From positions 372,001-436,000 of the forward strand of contig NZ_SSMD01000001.1 of NCBI RefSeq assembly GCF_004799325.1: 64,000 nt of DNA, read 5' to 3'. The stretch comes from Thalassobius vesicularis. GTDB taxonomy: Bacteria > Pseudomonadota > Alphaproteobacteria > Rhodobacterales > Rhodobacteraceae. Position numbers and translations under genes: made by a program. Shown in pieces: positions 25,326 to 33,528 of the stretch (position 1 is the stretch's first letter; every line of letters begins with the position of its first letter). The notes under the pieces were generated by a model. It was not told the DNA's origin. It worked only from the letters and a program-made list of their open reading frames with translations, and did no database searches.

Positions 25326-26204
25326 TCACACAGCCGCGAAATCCGCTTTCGCGTAGCCCTGCACATACAGCAGCGCGGTCAGGTCGCCGTGGTTGATCCG
25401 CACCTCGCACTCCGCCGCGACCGAGGGCTTGGCGTGCAGCGCAACGCCCGTCCCCGCACGGCCCAGCATGCCCAGATCGTTGGCGCCGTCACCCACGGCG
25501 ATCACGTCGGCCTCGGCGATGCCCAGCTTGGCGGTGATGCGCTCCAGCGCGTCTACCTTGGCCTGACGGCCCAGGATCGGACGGCCCACGTCACCCGACA
25601 GTTTGCCGTCCTCGACCAGCAGCGTGTTGGCGTGGTTTTCATCGAACCCCAGCGCCGCCGCGACCTTGGCGGTGAAGGCCGTGAACCCGCCCGAGACCAG
25701 CGCCGCATAGCCGCCGTTCGCGCGCATCGTCGCCACCAGCTCGGCCCCGCCGGGCATGAAGGTGATGCGTTCGTCCAGCACCTGCTGGATGATGCCTTCG
25801 GGCAGGCCCTTCAGCAGGCCGACGCGCTCGGTCAGCGCGCCTTCGAAGTCCAGTTCGCCGTTCATGGCACGGGCGGTGATGTCCTTGACGCGCGCGCCGA
25901 CGCCGGCCATGTCGGCCAGCTCGTCGATGCATTCCTGCTGGATCATGGTGCTGTCCATGTCGGCCAGCAGCATCTTCTTGCGGCGCCCCTGCTCGGGCTG
26001 GATCACAAGGTCCACGCCCATCTGTTGCAGGTCGGCCCAGACATCCCAGCGATTGTCGGGCAGCGCGGTCAGCGAAAACTCGGCCGCTTCGGCCTCGGCC
26101 AGCCAGACCACATCGCCACCGCCCCACGCGTTGCGCAGCGAATCAAGCAGCGCCGCCTCGAGGGTCCGGGCCTTCGGCGAAGTCAGAAGAGTGGCGACAT
26201 ACAT
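25326..26204 (-). CDS. serB: Phosphoserine phosphatase
   Basis: A 292-residue HAD-family phosphatase performing the last step of serine synthesis. An N-terminal ACT-like region (about 1-75) precedes the HAD core: motif [20 protein letters not shown] (catalytic Asp), motif [13 protein letters not shown], a Lys region with [12 protein letters not shown], and motif [20 protein letters not shown]. The ATG at 26204 is preferred over an upstream in-frame start at 26252 because family similarity begins there. It is divergent from serC, placing all three serine genes in one locus. Confidence 0.96.
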   Translation of the reverse strand: MYVATLLTSPKARTLEAALLDSLRNAWGGGDVVWLAEAEAAEFSLTALPDNRWDVWADLQQMGVDLVIQPEQGRRKKMLLADMDSTMIQQECIDELADMAGVGARVKDITARAMNGELDFEGALTERVGLLKGLPEGIIQQVLDERITFMPGGAELVATMRANGGYAALVSGGFTAFTAKVAAALGFDENHANTLLVEDGKLSGDVGRPILGRQAKVDALERITAKLGIAEADVIAVGDGANDLGMLGRAGTGVALHAKPSVAAECEVRINHGDLTALLYVQGYAKADFAAV

Positions 26205-26270
26205 GGGAAAGTTTCCGATCGTAGCTGTTGGGGGTCGCAAATCCGCGCTCAAGCGGCGCTATAGCCGCAT

Positions 26271-26286
26271 TTTCACCATTGTGAAA
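26271..26286. promoter_or_regulatory. Palindrome overlapping the serC -35
   Basis: TTTCAC, spacer CATT, GTGAAA: a perfect 6-4-6 inverted repeat in the serB-serC divergent region, overlapping the predicted serC -35. Confidence 0.5.
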
Positions 26287-26307
26287 GAACCCGGCGGGCA
26301 TTATCTG
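26279..26307 (+). promoter_or_regulatory. Predicted serC promoter
   Basis: TTGTGA (26279-26284), 17-base spacer, TATCTG (26302-26307). It puts the start site just before the leader hairpin. Confidence 0.5.
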
Positions 26308-26320
26308 CGTCAGCGGGACA

Positions 26321-26361
26321 CCTCTCCCCAACGAGAGGCGCTTATCTGGAAGGGTAGCTAC

Positions 26362-26364
<3 letters not shown>
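26321..26364 (+). ncRNA. serC leader-like RNA element
   Basis: A CCTCTC / GAGAGG hairpin (loop CCCAAC, 26321-26338) is directly followed by GC-T-TATC...GGGTAGC, which can form a second bulged stem enclosing the GGAAGG ribosome binding site, ending at the serC ATG. Two small stems immediately before serC of a serC-serA operon is the architecture of the serC leader motif described in alphaproteobacteria (an Rfam family). The assignment rests on position and architecture, not on an alignment. Confidence 0.6.
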
Positions 26365-27507
<1,143 letters not shown>

Positions 27508-27520
27508 GACAGCGATCCAG

Positions 27521-27597
27521 CCGGGCCGCCGGCTGCGGAATTTTGAAAAAATTCCGGTGAAAATTCTTCGAAAGAATTTTCGCGCCCAGCGGCCCGG
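27521..27597 (+). promoter_or_regulatory. Three-way-junction inverted repeat between serC and serA
   Basis: Three perfect nested inverted repeats: outer stem CCGGGCCGC (27521-27529) with GCGGCCCGG (27589-27597); inner hairpin 1 GGAATTTT-GAA-AAAATTCC (27537-27555); inner hairpin 2 GAAAATTCTT-CGA-AAGAATTTTC (27559-27581). The inner arms share GAATTTT/AAAATTC, so they can also pair with each other, allowing alternative folds. It could act as an attenuator, RNase processing site or riboswitch-like element controlling serA relative to serC. Confidence 0.7.
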
Positions 27598-27633
27598 TTC
27601 TTTCCCCAATTTCTGACGTAAGGACCAACTGAC

Positions 27634-29226
27634 ATGGCCCCCAAAGTTCTGATCTCTGACAAACTGTCCGACGCCGCCATCCAGATCTTCAAGGATCGCG
27701 GGATCGAAGTCGACTTCCGCCCCGAGCTGGGCAAGGACAAGGACGCCCTGGCCGCCGTCATCGGCGACTATGACGGCCTGGCGATCCGCTCGGCCACCAA
27801 GGTGACCCCGAGCCTGCTGGAAAAAGCCACCAAGCTGAAGGTCGTCGGCCGCGCCGGTATCGGCACCGACAACGTGGACAAGGAAGCCGCATCCAAGAAG
27901 GGCGTGATCGTCATGAACACCCCCTTCGGCAACATGATCACCACCGCCGAGCACGCCATCGCGCTGATGTTCGCCGTGGCCCGCCAGATCCCCGAGGCGG
28001 ATGCCTCGACCCAGGCTGGCAAGTGGGAAAAGTCGAAGTTCATGGGCGTCGAGCTGACCGCCAAGACCCTGGGCGTCATCGGCGCGGGCAACATCGGTGG
28101 CATCGTGTGCAACCGCGCCCTGGGCCTGAAGATGAAGGTCATCGCGTTCGACCCGTTCCTGTCGGACGAAAAAGCCGCCAAGATGGGCGTCGAGAAGGTC
28201 GAGCTGGAAGAGCTGCTGAAGCGTTCGGACTTCATCACGCTGCACGTTCCGCTGACCGACGGCACCCGCAACATCCTGTCGCGTGAAAACCTGGCCAAGA
28301 CCAAGAAGGGCGTTCGCGTCATCAACTGTGCCCGCGGTGGCCTGGTTGACGAAGAAGCCCTGGCCGACATGATCAAGTCGGGCCACGTGGCTGGCGCGGC
28401 GTTTGACGTGTTCTCGGAAGAGCCGGCAACCAACAACGTGCTGTTCGGCCTGCCGAACGTCGTCTGCACCCCGCACCTGGGCGCGTCGACCTCGGAAGCG
28501 CAGGAAAACGTGGCGCTGCAAGTCGCCGAGCAGATGTCGAACTACCTGCTGGACGGCGCTGTTGAAAACGCGCTGAACCTGCCCTCGATGACCGCCGAAG
28601 AAGCCAAGGTCATGGGCCCCTGGGTTGCCCTGGCGGGTCACCTGGGCGGTTTCATCGGTCAGCTGACCGACGAGCCGATCAAGGCGATCAACATCCTGTA
28701 CGATGGCGTTGTCTCGACCATGAACCTGCCGGCGCTGAACTGCTCGGTCGTGGCGGGCATCATGAAGAAGTCGAACCCCGACGTGAACATGGTTTCGGCC
28801 CCGGTCGTCGCCAAAGAGCGTGGCGTTCAGATCTCGACCACCAACCAGGACAAGTCGGGCGCGTTCGAAGGCTACGTGAAAGTCACCGTGGTGACCGACA
28901 AGCGCGAACGCTCGATCGCGGGCACCGTGTTCTCGGACGGCAAGCCGCGCTTCATCCAGATCAAGGGCATCAACATCGACGCCGAAGTTGGTGAGCACAT
29001 GCTGTACACCACCAACGAGGACGTGCCGGGCATCATCGGCACCCTGGGCGGCGTGCTGGGCAAGCATGGCATGAACATCGCCAACTTCACCCTGGGCCGC
29101 GCGAAAGCCGGTGGTGAGGCGATCGCCATCCTGTACATGGACGAAGCAGCCAAGCCCGAAGTGCTGGCCGAACTGGCCGCAACCGGCCTGTTCAAGCAGA
29201 TCCAGCCGCTGGAATTCAACGTCTGA
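27634..29226 (+). CDS. serA: D-3-phosphoglycerate dehydrogenase
   Basis: A 530-residue enzyme catalysing the first committed step of serine synthesis. This is the long SerA type: catalytic/NAD domains (1-315), an intervening ASB domain (about 320-450), and a C-terminal ACT domain (about 455-530, YTTNEDVPGIIGTLGGVLG). Seen: GRAGIGTDNVD, the Rossmann glycine motif GVIGAGNIGGIV, CARGGLVDEEAL with the catalytic Arg, and the late CTPHLGAST catalytic His. The ACT domain usually mediates serine feedback. GTAAGGACC precedes the ATG; a strong terminator follows. Confidence 0.97.
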   Translation: MAPKVLISDKLSDAAIQIFKDRGIEVDFRPELGKDKDALAAVIGDYDGLAIRSATKVTPSLLEKATKLKVVGRAGIGTDNVDKEAASKKGVIVMNTPFGNMITTAEHAIALMFAVARQIPEADASTQAGKWEKSKFMGVELTAKTLGVIGAGNIGGIVCNRALGLKMKVIAFDPFLSDEKAAKMGVEKVELEELLKRSDFITLHVPLTDGTRNILSRENLAKTKKGVRVINCARGGLVDEEALADMIKSGHVAGAAFDVFSEEPATNNVLFGLPNVVCTPHLGASTSEAQENVALQVAEQMSNYLLDGAVENALNLPSMTAEEAKVMGPWVALAGHLGGFIGQLTDEPIKAINILYDGVVSTMNLPALNCSVVAGIMKKSNPDVNMVSAPVVAKERGVQISTTNQDKSGAFEGYVKVTVVTDKRERSIAGTVFSDGKPRFIQIKGINIDAEVGEHMLYTTNEDVPGIIGTLGGVLGKHGMNIANFTLGRAKAGGEAIAILYMDEAAKPEVLAELAATGLFKQIQPLEFNV

Positions 29227-29249
29227 TCTGTCTGGCAGACGTGAATATA

Positions 29250-29283
29250 CCCCCGTCCGGTTCGTCCGGGCGGGGGTTTTTCT
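29250..29283 (+). terminator. Rho-independent terminator after serA
   Basis: CCCCCGTCCGG, loop TTCG, TCCGGGCGGGGG, then TTTTTC. Confidence 0.9.
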
Positions 29284-29289
29284 TTGGGA

Positions 29290-29664
29290 TCAGTCGCGCG
29301 CTTTGCCGGTTTTCACCACGGTGATCAGGAAGATCACCATCGACACCAGCGTGATGATCGAGCCGATGGCGGCCAGGCCCTCGGTCTGTTTGGTGATCGC
29401 CAAGGCGATGCCGGGGACGATGGTGACGACACCGGCGGTGGCGACGGCCAGGTGGATCTTGGCCAACAGCCCCTGCCCCGCCTGCGGCACGATGTGGTAG
29501 TAGATGGCAAACAGCGCCATCGTCACCCAACCGATCAGGTTCAGGTGCGCGTGGACCGGTGCCAAGGTGTGGTCATGCGAGATGGCCATATGGATGCCCA
29601 ACGCCATGCCACAGGTGACGGAGATCACCGCCAACACCATGAAATAAAAAGAAATACCCTTCAT
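29290..29664 (-). CDS. Small four-helix membrane protein resembling haem-copper oxidase subunit I
   Basis: A 124-residue protein with four hydrophobic helices (about 5-27, 38-60, 68-88, 97-117). The segment APVHAHLNLIGWVTMALFAIYYHIVP resembles the haem-binding helix of cbb3-type oxidase subunit I, with paired histidines in HAH and another in YYHIVP. It is far too short to be an oxidase subunit; similar stand-alone proteins occur in proteobacteria without assigned function. It follows the cupin gene by 19 bases on the same strand. The ATG has a CAGGGAGAG site. Confidence 0.7.
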   Translation of the reverse strand: MKGISFYFMVLAVISVTCGMALGIHMAISHDHTLAPVHAHLNLIGWVTMALFAIYYHIVPQAGQGLLAKIHLAVATAGVVTIVPGIALAITKQTEGLAAIGSIITLVSMVIFLITVVKTGKARD

Positions 29665-29683
29665 TCTGTCTCTCCCTGTTTTA

Positions 29684-30139
29684 TTAGTTCACCGCCAGCG
29701 GCGGGCCGGTGAAGGTAAGATTGTACCGTTCGGCAATCGTGATGATGTCCGCCATGTCCTGCGGGATGCGGAACGCCCCCGCAGCCATTTCGGCAAAGAA
29801 CCCCTCGAACCCGCCGGGGTTGAGGATGGTCAGCATCCGCGCGGGGCGCGTCCCGACGACCTGAAACGTGTGCTCGGCCCCGCGAGGGACGAACACGGTG
29901 TCGCCGGGCCCTTTGGCGAGGGTCTCGCCTTCGAGCCAGAACGACACATCTCCGGAGAGCAGGACAAAGGTTTCGTCGGCATCAAGGTGCACATGCCGGG
30001 GCGGGCCGCCGCCGGGTTGGGTGACACTGTCGAACACCGACAACCGACCCTGCGCCGCCGCCGCGGGCAACAGGGTGCGATACGTGGTCTGTAGCCAGGT
30101 GATCGCGTCCGGCTGATGAGAAGAAAGCGATGGGGTCAT
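29684..30139 (-). CDS. Cupin-domain protein
   Basis: A 151-residue single-domain cupin. The two metal-binding cupin motifs are visible: PRHVHLDADETFVLLSGDVSF (two His and the Glu) and GDTVFVPRGAEHTFQV (the last His). The final part, GGFEGFFAEMA, is typical of quercetin dioxygenase-like small cupins. Enzymatic role unknown. It is the first gene of a two-gene unit with the membrane protein and is divergent from a LysR regulator; a strong inverted repeat lies between them. Confidence 0.85.
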   Translation of the reverse strand: MTPSLSSHQPDAITWLQTTYRTLLPAAAAQGRLSVFDSVTQPGGGPPRHVHLDADETFVLLSGDVSFWLEGETLAKGPGDTVFVPRGAEHTFQVVGTRPARMLTILNPGGFEGFFAEMAAGAFRIPQDMADIITIAERYNLTFTGPPLAVN

Positions 30140-30190
30140 GTCGCGTTCCGTTGTCCTGGGTTGACGATACCAGAGAAGGTGGCGCGAAAA

Positions 30191-30224
30191 ATATCATAAG
30201 ATAAATAAATTGTTCTTATGATAT
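30191..30224. promoter_or_regulatory. Operator-like 11-bp inverted repeat upstream of the lysR gene
   Basis: ATATCATAAGA (30191-30201) and TCTTATGATAT (30214-30224) are perfectly complementary with a 12-base spacer. A third half-site, ATATCATGA, runs into the lysR start (30231-30239). The region is very AT-rich in a GC-rich genome. Confidence 0.7.
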
Positions 30225-30235
30225 ATATTCATATC

Positions 30236-31183
30236 ATGAATTTCAGAACCTTCGACCTGAACCTTTTGCGCGTGCTGGATGCCCTGCTGGACACCGGCAG
30301 CACCGTCGCGGCGGCCCAGCGGCTGCATATGTCCCAGCCGGCGATCTCGGCGGCGCTGGGGCGGTTGCGGCACGCGCTGAAGGACCCGCTGTTCGTGCGG
30401 CAGGGGCGGAACCTGCGGCCGACCGAGTTTGCCTCGGCGATGCAGGGGCCGCTGCGCGATCTGCTGAACCAGACCGAGGCCCTGCTGCGTGGCCCCGACG
30501 GGTTCGATGCGGCGCGGGCCGAAATGGCGTTCAAGATCTCGGGCTCGGACTATTTCGCGGAACTGCTGATGCCGCAACTGGCCGAGCATCTGGCGCGCGT
30601 GGCGCCGCTGGTGCAGGTGCAGTTGGTGAACCTGGTGCCCGACAGCTATATCGAGTCGCTGGACACGTTCGGCGTGGACGTGGCGCTGATCCCCCGGTTA
30701 GAGCTGCCGCCCTGGGCCGAGCAGGAGGTGGTGTTCCATTCCCGCTTTGCGGTGATCGCGCGGACGGGGAACCCTCGGCTGGCCCATGCCGGGCTGGTGC
30801 CGGGGGACACGGTGCCGCTGGACCTGTTTTGCGACATGGGACACGTGCTGTTTTCCCCCGATGGCAACCTGAAGGGCATGGGCGACGCGGCGCTGGCGCG
30901 GCTGGGACGGGAACGGCGGGTGGTGATGACCCTGCCGGTGTTTTCGGGGGTCTATAACGCGGTGGCGGCCAGCGATCTGATCGCTCTTTTGCCGCGCTCT
31001 CTGGCGCAGCGGATGGCGCCGCGCGTGGGGCTGGAGCTGTACGAGCCGCCGATGCAGGTGCCGATCGTGCCGCTGTGCATGGCGTGGCACCGGCGGTTCA
31101 GCCACGACCCCGCACATCAATGGCTGCGGGCGCAGTTGCGCACGATTCTGACCCCGCTGGACGACCCCGCGCCGCTGGCCTAG
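30236..31183 (+). CDS. LysR-family transcriptional regulator
   Basis: A 315-residue regulator. The N-terminal winged helix-turn-helix (FRTFDLNLLRVLDALLDTGS, AAQRLHMSQPAISAALGRLR, residues 1-65) has the NodD-like start typical of this branch, followed by the effector-binding domain (about 90-300). The ATG at 30236 gives the standard N-terminus; the in-frame start at 30218 lies within the operator and has no ribosome binding site. It is divergent from the cupin gene and probably controls it; the ligand is unknown. Confidence 0.92.
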   Translation: MNFRTFDLNLLRVLDALLDTGSTVAAAQRLHMSQPAISAALGRLRHALKDPLFVRQGRNLRPTEFASAMQGPLRDLLNQTEALLRGPDGFDAARAEMAFKISGSDYFAELLMPQLAEHLARVAPLVQVQLVNLVPDSYIESLDTFGVDVALIPRLELPPWAEQEVVFHSRFAVIARTGNPRLAHAGLVPGDTVPLDLFCDMGHVLFSPDGNLKGMGDAALARLGRERRVVMTLPVFSGVYNAVAASDLIALLPRSLAQRMAPRVGLELYEPPMQVPIVPLCMAWHRRFSHDPAHQWLRAQLRTILTPLDDPAPLA

Positions 31184-31207
31184 GGTGCCGAAAATTCAGG
31201 AGGCCGC

Positions 31208-31936
31208 ATGACCCCGATCTACGCCGTTGGCGACATTCACGGACAGCTGGAGATGCTGGAAACCGCCCTGTCTCGGATCGAGGCGGATGGCGGTCCGGAC
31301 GCCAAGATCGTCTTTGTCGGCGATCTGGTGGACCGGGGGGCTGGCAGCCGCCAGGTGATCGAGCGACTGATGCAGGGCCAGGCCGAGGGGCGCGACTGGA
31401 CGGTGCTGAGCGGCAACCACGACGACCTGTTTGTCGGCTTTCTGGAACGCGGCGCGGACCATGACCCGCGCATCCTGTCGGGTGTCCCGTGGAGCGGCCC
31501 GCGCATCGGCGGCAAGGCGACGCTGGCCTCGTACGGGATGCAGGATCTGGACCGCCCGATCGAAGCCCTGCTGGAGGAGGCGCGGCAGGTGGTGCCCCCG
31601 GCTCATCTGGCGTTTCTGAAGGGTTTGCCGCTGCACCACGAGGCGGGCGCGTTGCTGTTCGTCCATGCGGGCATCCGGCCCGGGGTCGCGCTGAAGGATC
31701 AGACGCGCGATGACCAGATGTGGATCCGGGGTGATTTCCTGAACGACACCCGCGCACATCCCTGGCTTGTGGTGCACGGCCATACCGCCGTCGAGGCGCC
31801 CGAGCATCACGGCAACCGTGTCAATCTGGACAGCGGCGCGGGCTATGGCCGGCCGATCACGGCAGCGGTGTTCGAGGGACGCGAGGTCTGGACACTGGAG
31901 GCGAAGGGCCGCGCCACGCTGCTGGCGAACCCGTAA
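31208..31936 (+). CDS. PPP-family serine/threonine metallophosphatase
   Basis: A 242-residue cytosolic phosphatase with all signature motifs in order: GDIHGQLEML, FVGDLVDRGAGS, LSGNHDDLF, and the late VVHGHTAVEAPEHHGNRVNLDSGA. These bind the dinuclear metal centre. Bacterial members of this size act on phosphoserine/threonine proteins or diadenosine tetraphosphate; the substrate here is not predictable. CAGGAGGCCGC precedes the ATG, and it lies 24 bases after the LysR stop, possibly co-transcribed. Confidence 0.92.
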   Translation: MTPIYAVGDIHGQLEMLETALSRIEADGGPDAKIVFVGDLVDRGAGSRQVIERLMQGQAEGRDWTVLSGNHDDLFVGFLERGADHDPRILSGVPWSGPRIGGKATLASYGMQDLDRPIEALLEEARQVVPPAHLAFLKGLPLHHEAGALLFVHAGIRPGVALKDQTRDDQMWIRGDFLNDTRAHPWLVVHGHTAVEAPEHHGNRVNLDSGAGYGRPITAAVFEGREVWTLEAKGRATLLANP

Positions 31937-32033
31937 AACCTTAGGGATAAGTCACAATCCCGCCACGCGCCGCGCCGTATTTGCGCGCCCAACCGGGCGC
32001 AGCCTCAGAACATGGTTCAACGGAGGAAACGCC

Positions 32034-32195
32034 ATGTTCTACGAGAAAATCGACCCATCCCAAGCCCAGAAACTGATGCCCGAATTCCTGCAGGGCGCGG
32101 CGGGTCTGCCCAAAAATGATGCATCCGCAGAGCCGGGCGTGCTGCGCCTTCTGCGCGAGTTGACGCAAAGTAACATTTTCACCCCGACTGAGTGA
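32034..32195 (+). CDS. Small protein of 53 residues, unknown function
   Basis: MFYEKIDPSQAQKLMPEFLQ to LRELTQSNIFTPTE. The strong CGGAGGAAACGCC before the ATG and a terminator right after the stop support a real, independently expressed small gene. Mostly helical, no membrane segment. No similarity recognised. A CGCCC/GGGCG hairpin precedes it at about 31986-32000. Confidence 0.6.
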   Translation: MFYEKIDPSQAQKLMPEFLQGAAGLPKNDASAEPGVLRLLRELTQSNIFTPTE

Positions 32196-32201
32196 AAACG
32201 C

Positions 32202-32235
32202 CCCACCGTCATAGCGGCGGTGGGCCAGATTTTTC
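32202..32235 (+). terminator. Terminator after the 53-residue gene
   Basis: CCCACCG (32202-32208) pairs with CGGTGGG (32218-32224), followed by ATTTTTC. Confidence 0.65.
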
Positions 32236-32295
32236 TGTCTTCGAATGGGCAGATCAGATAGCTTCCGCGTGATTTCACTCTGCGGGAGAAAGCAA

Positions 32296-33471
32296 ATGAC
32301 CGATATCGTAATTCTGGACGGTGTGCGCACGGCAATCGGCACCTTCGGTGGCTCGCTGGCGGGGGTCGCTCCGACCCAGCTGGGCGCCATCGTGACCAAG
32401 GAAGCCATGGCGCGCGCCGGGGTTGAGCCGGGTCAGATTGGCCACGTCGTCTTTGGCCACGTCATCAACACCGAGCCGCGCGATATGTACCTGTCCCGCG
32501 TCGCCGCCGTGGATGCCGGTATCCCCAACACCACCCCCGCGATGAACGTGAACCGCCTGTGCGGGTCCGGCGCGCAGGCCATCGTCTCGGCCACCCAGTC
32601 GCTGATGCTGGGCGACGCCGATTTCGCCGTTGCCGGCGGTGCCGAGAACATGTCGCGCTCGCCCTACATCGTGCCCGAGCAGCGCTGGGGCCAAAAGATG
32701 GGCGACGTCCGCACCATCGACATGATGCTGGGCGCGCTGAACTGCCCGTTCGGCACCGGCCACATGGGCATCACCGCAGAAAACGTCGCGTGCGAGCATA
32801 ACGTCACCCGCGAACAGATGGATGCCTTTGCCGCTGAATCGCAGCGCCGTGCGCTGGCCGCGATTGCCGAAGGCCATTTCGCCAGCCAGATCGTGCCGGT
32901 CGAAGTGAAGGTCAAGCGCGACATGGTCGCCTTTGCCACCGACGAACACGCCAAGGCCACCACCGTGGAAACCCTGGCTGGTCTGCGCCCCGCGTTCAAG
33001 AAGGACGGCTCGGTCACCGCAGGGAACGCCTCGGGCCTGAACGACGGTGCTGCCGCGCTGGTTCTGGCGCGCGCGGATGCCGCTGAAAAGGCCGGGCTGA
33101 AGCCCAAGGCCCGCGTGATCGGCTACGCCCATGCCGGCGTCCGCCCCGAGGTGATGGGCATCGGCCCGGTCCCCGCCGTGGAAAACCTGATGGCCAAGAC
33201 CGGCCTGAAGATCAGCGATTTCGACGTGATCGAATCGAACGAAGCCTTCGCCGCACAGGCGATTGCCGTGAACAACGGTCTGGGTCTGGACACCGCCAAG
33301 GTAAACCCGAACGGCGGCGCGATTGCCCTGGGTCACCCGATCGGCGCCACCGGCGCGCTGATCACCGTGAAGGCCCTGTACGAGCTGGAGCGGATCGGCG
33401 GCAAGAAGGCCCTGATCACCATGTGCATCGGCGGCGGTCAGGGTATCGCCATCGCGATCGAGCGCATCTAA
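32296..33471 (+). CDS. bktB: Beta-ketothiolase, BktB type
   Basis: A 391-residue thiolase. The N-terminal catalytic Cys is in NRLCGSGAQAIVSATQSLML (about residue 90). The C-terminal motifs NPNGGAIALGHPIGATGA (His) and MCIGGGQGIA (second Cys) are intact. The overall pattern (EPRDMYLSRVAAV, DMMLGALNCPFGTGHMGITAEN, GIGPVPA) is very close to BktB, the ketothiolase that condenses acetyl-CoA with acetyl- or propionyl-CoA for polyhydroxyalkanoate synthesis. It could also serve fatty or amino acid breakdown. The start at 32296 follows GGGAGAAAG. Monocistronic with its own terminator. Confidence 0.93.
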   Translation: MTDIVILDGVRTAIGTFGGSLAGVAPTQLGAIVTKEAMARAGVEPGQIGHVVFGHVINTEPRDMYLSRVAAVDAGIPNTTPAMNVNRLCGSGAQAIVSATQSLMLGDADFAVAGGAENMSRSPYIVPEQRWGQKMGDVRTIDMMLGALNCPFGTGHMGITAENVACEHNVTREQMDAFAAESQRRALAAIAEGHFASQIVPVEVKVKRDMVAFATDEHAKATTVETLAGLRPAFKKDGSVTAGNASGLNDGAAALVLARADAAEKAGLKPKARVIGYAHAGVRPEVMGIGPVPAVENLMAKTGLKISDFDVIESNEAFAAQAIAVNNGLGLDTAKVNPNGGAIALGHPIGATGALITVKALYELERIGGKKALITMCIGGGQGIAIAIERI

Positions 33472-33490
33472 TCCATACGCTAACGTATGC

Positions 33491-33521
33491 AAAAAGGGCG
33501 GGATTTTCCCCGCCCTTTTTC
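33491..33521. terminator. Bidirectional terminator between bktB and pbpC
   Basis: AAAAAGGGCGGG, loop, CCCCGCCCTTTTTC. A-rich on the 5' side and T-rich on the 3' side, so it can serve both convergent genes. A smaller CATACG-CTAA-CGTATG hairpin precedes it (33474-33489). Confidence 0.85.
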
Positions 33522-33528
33522 GTTGGCC

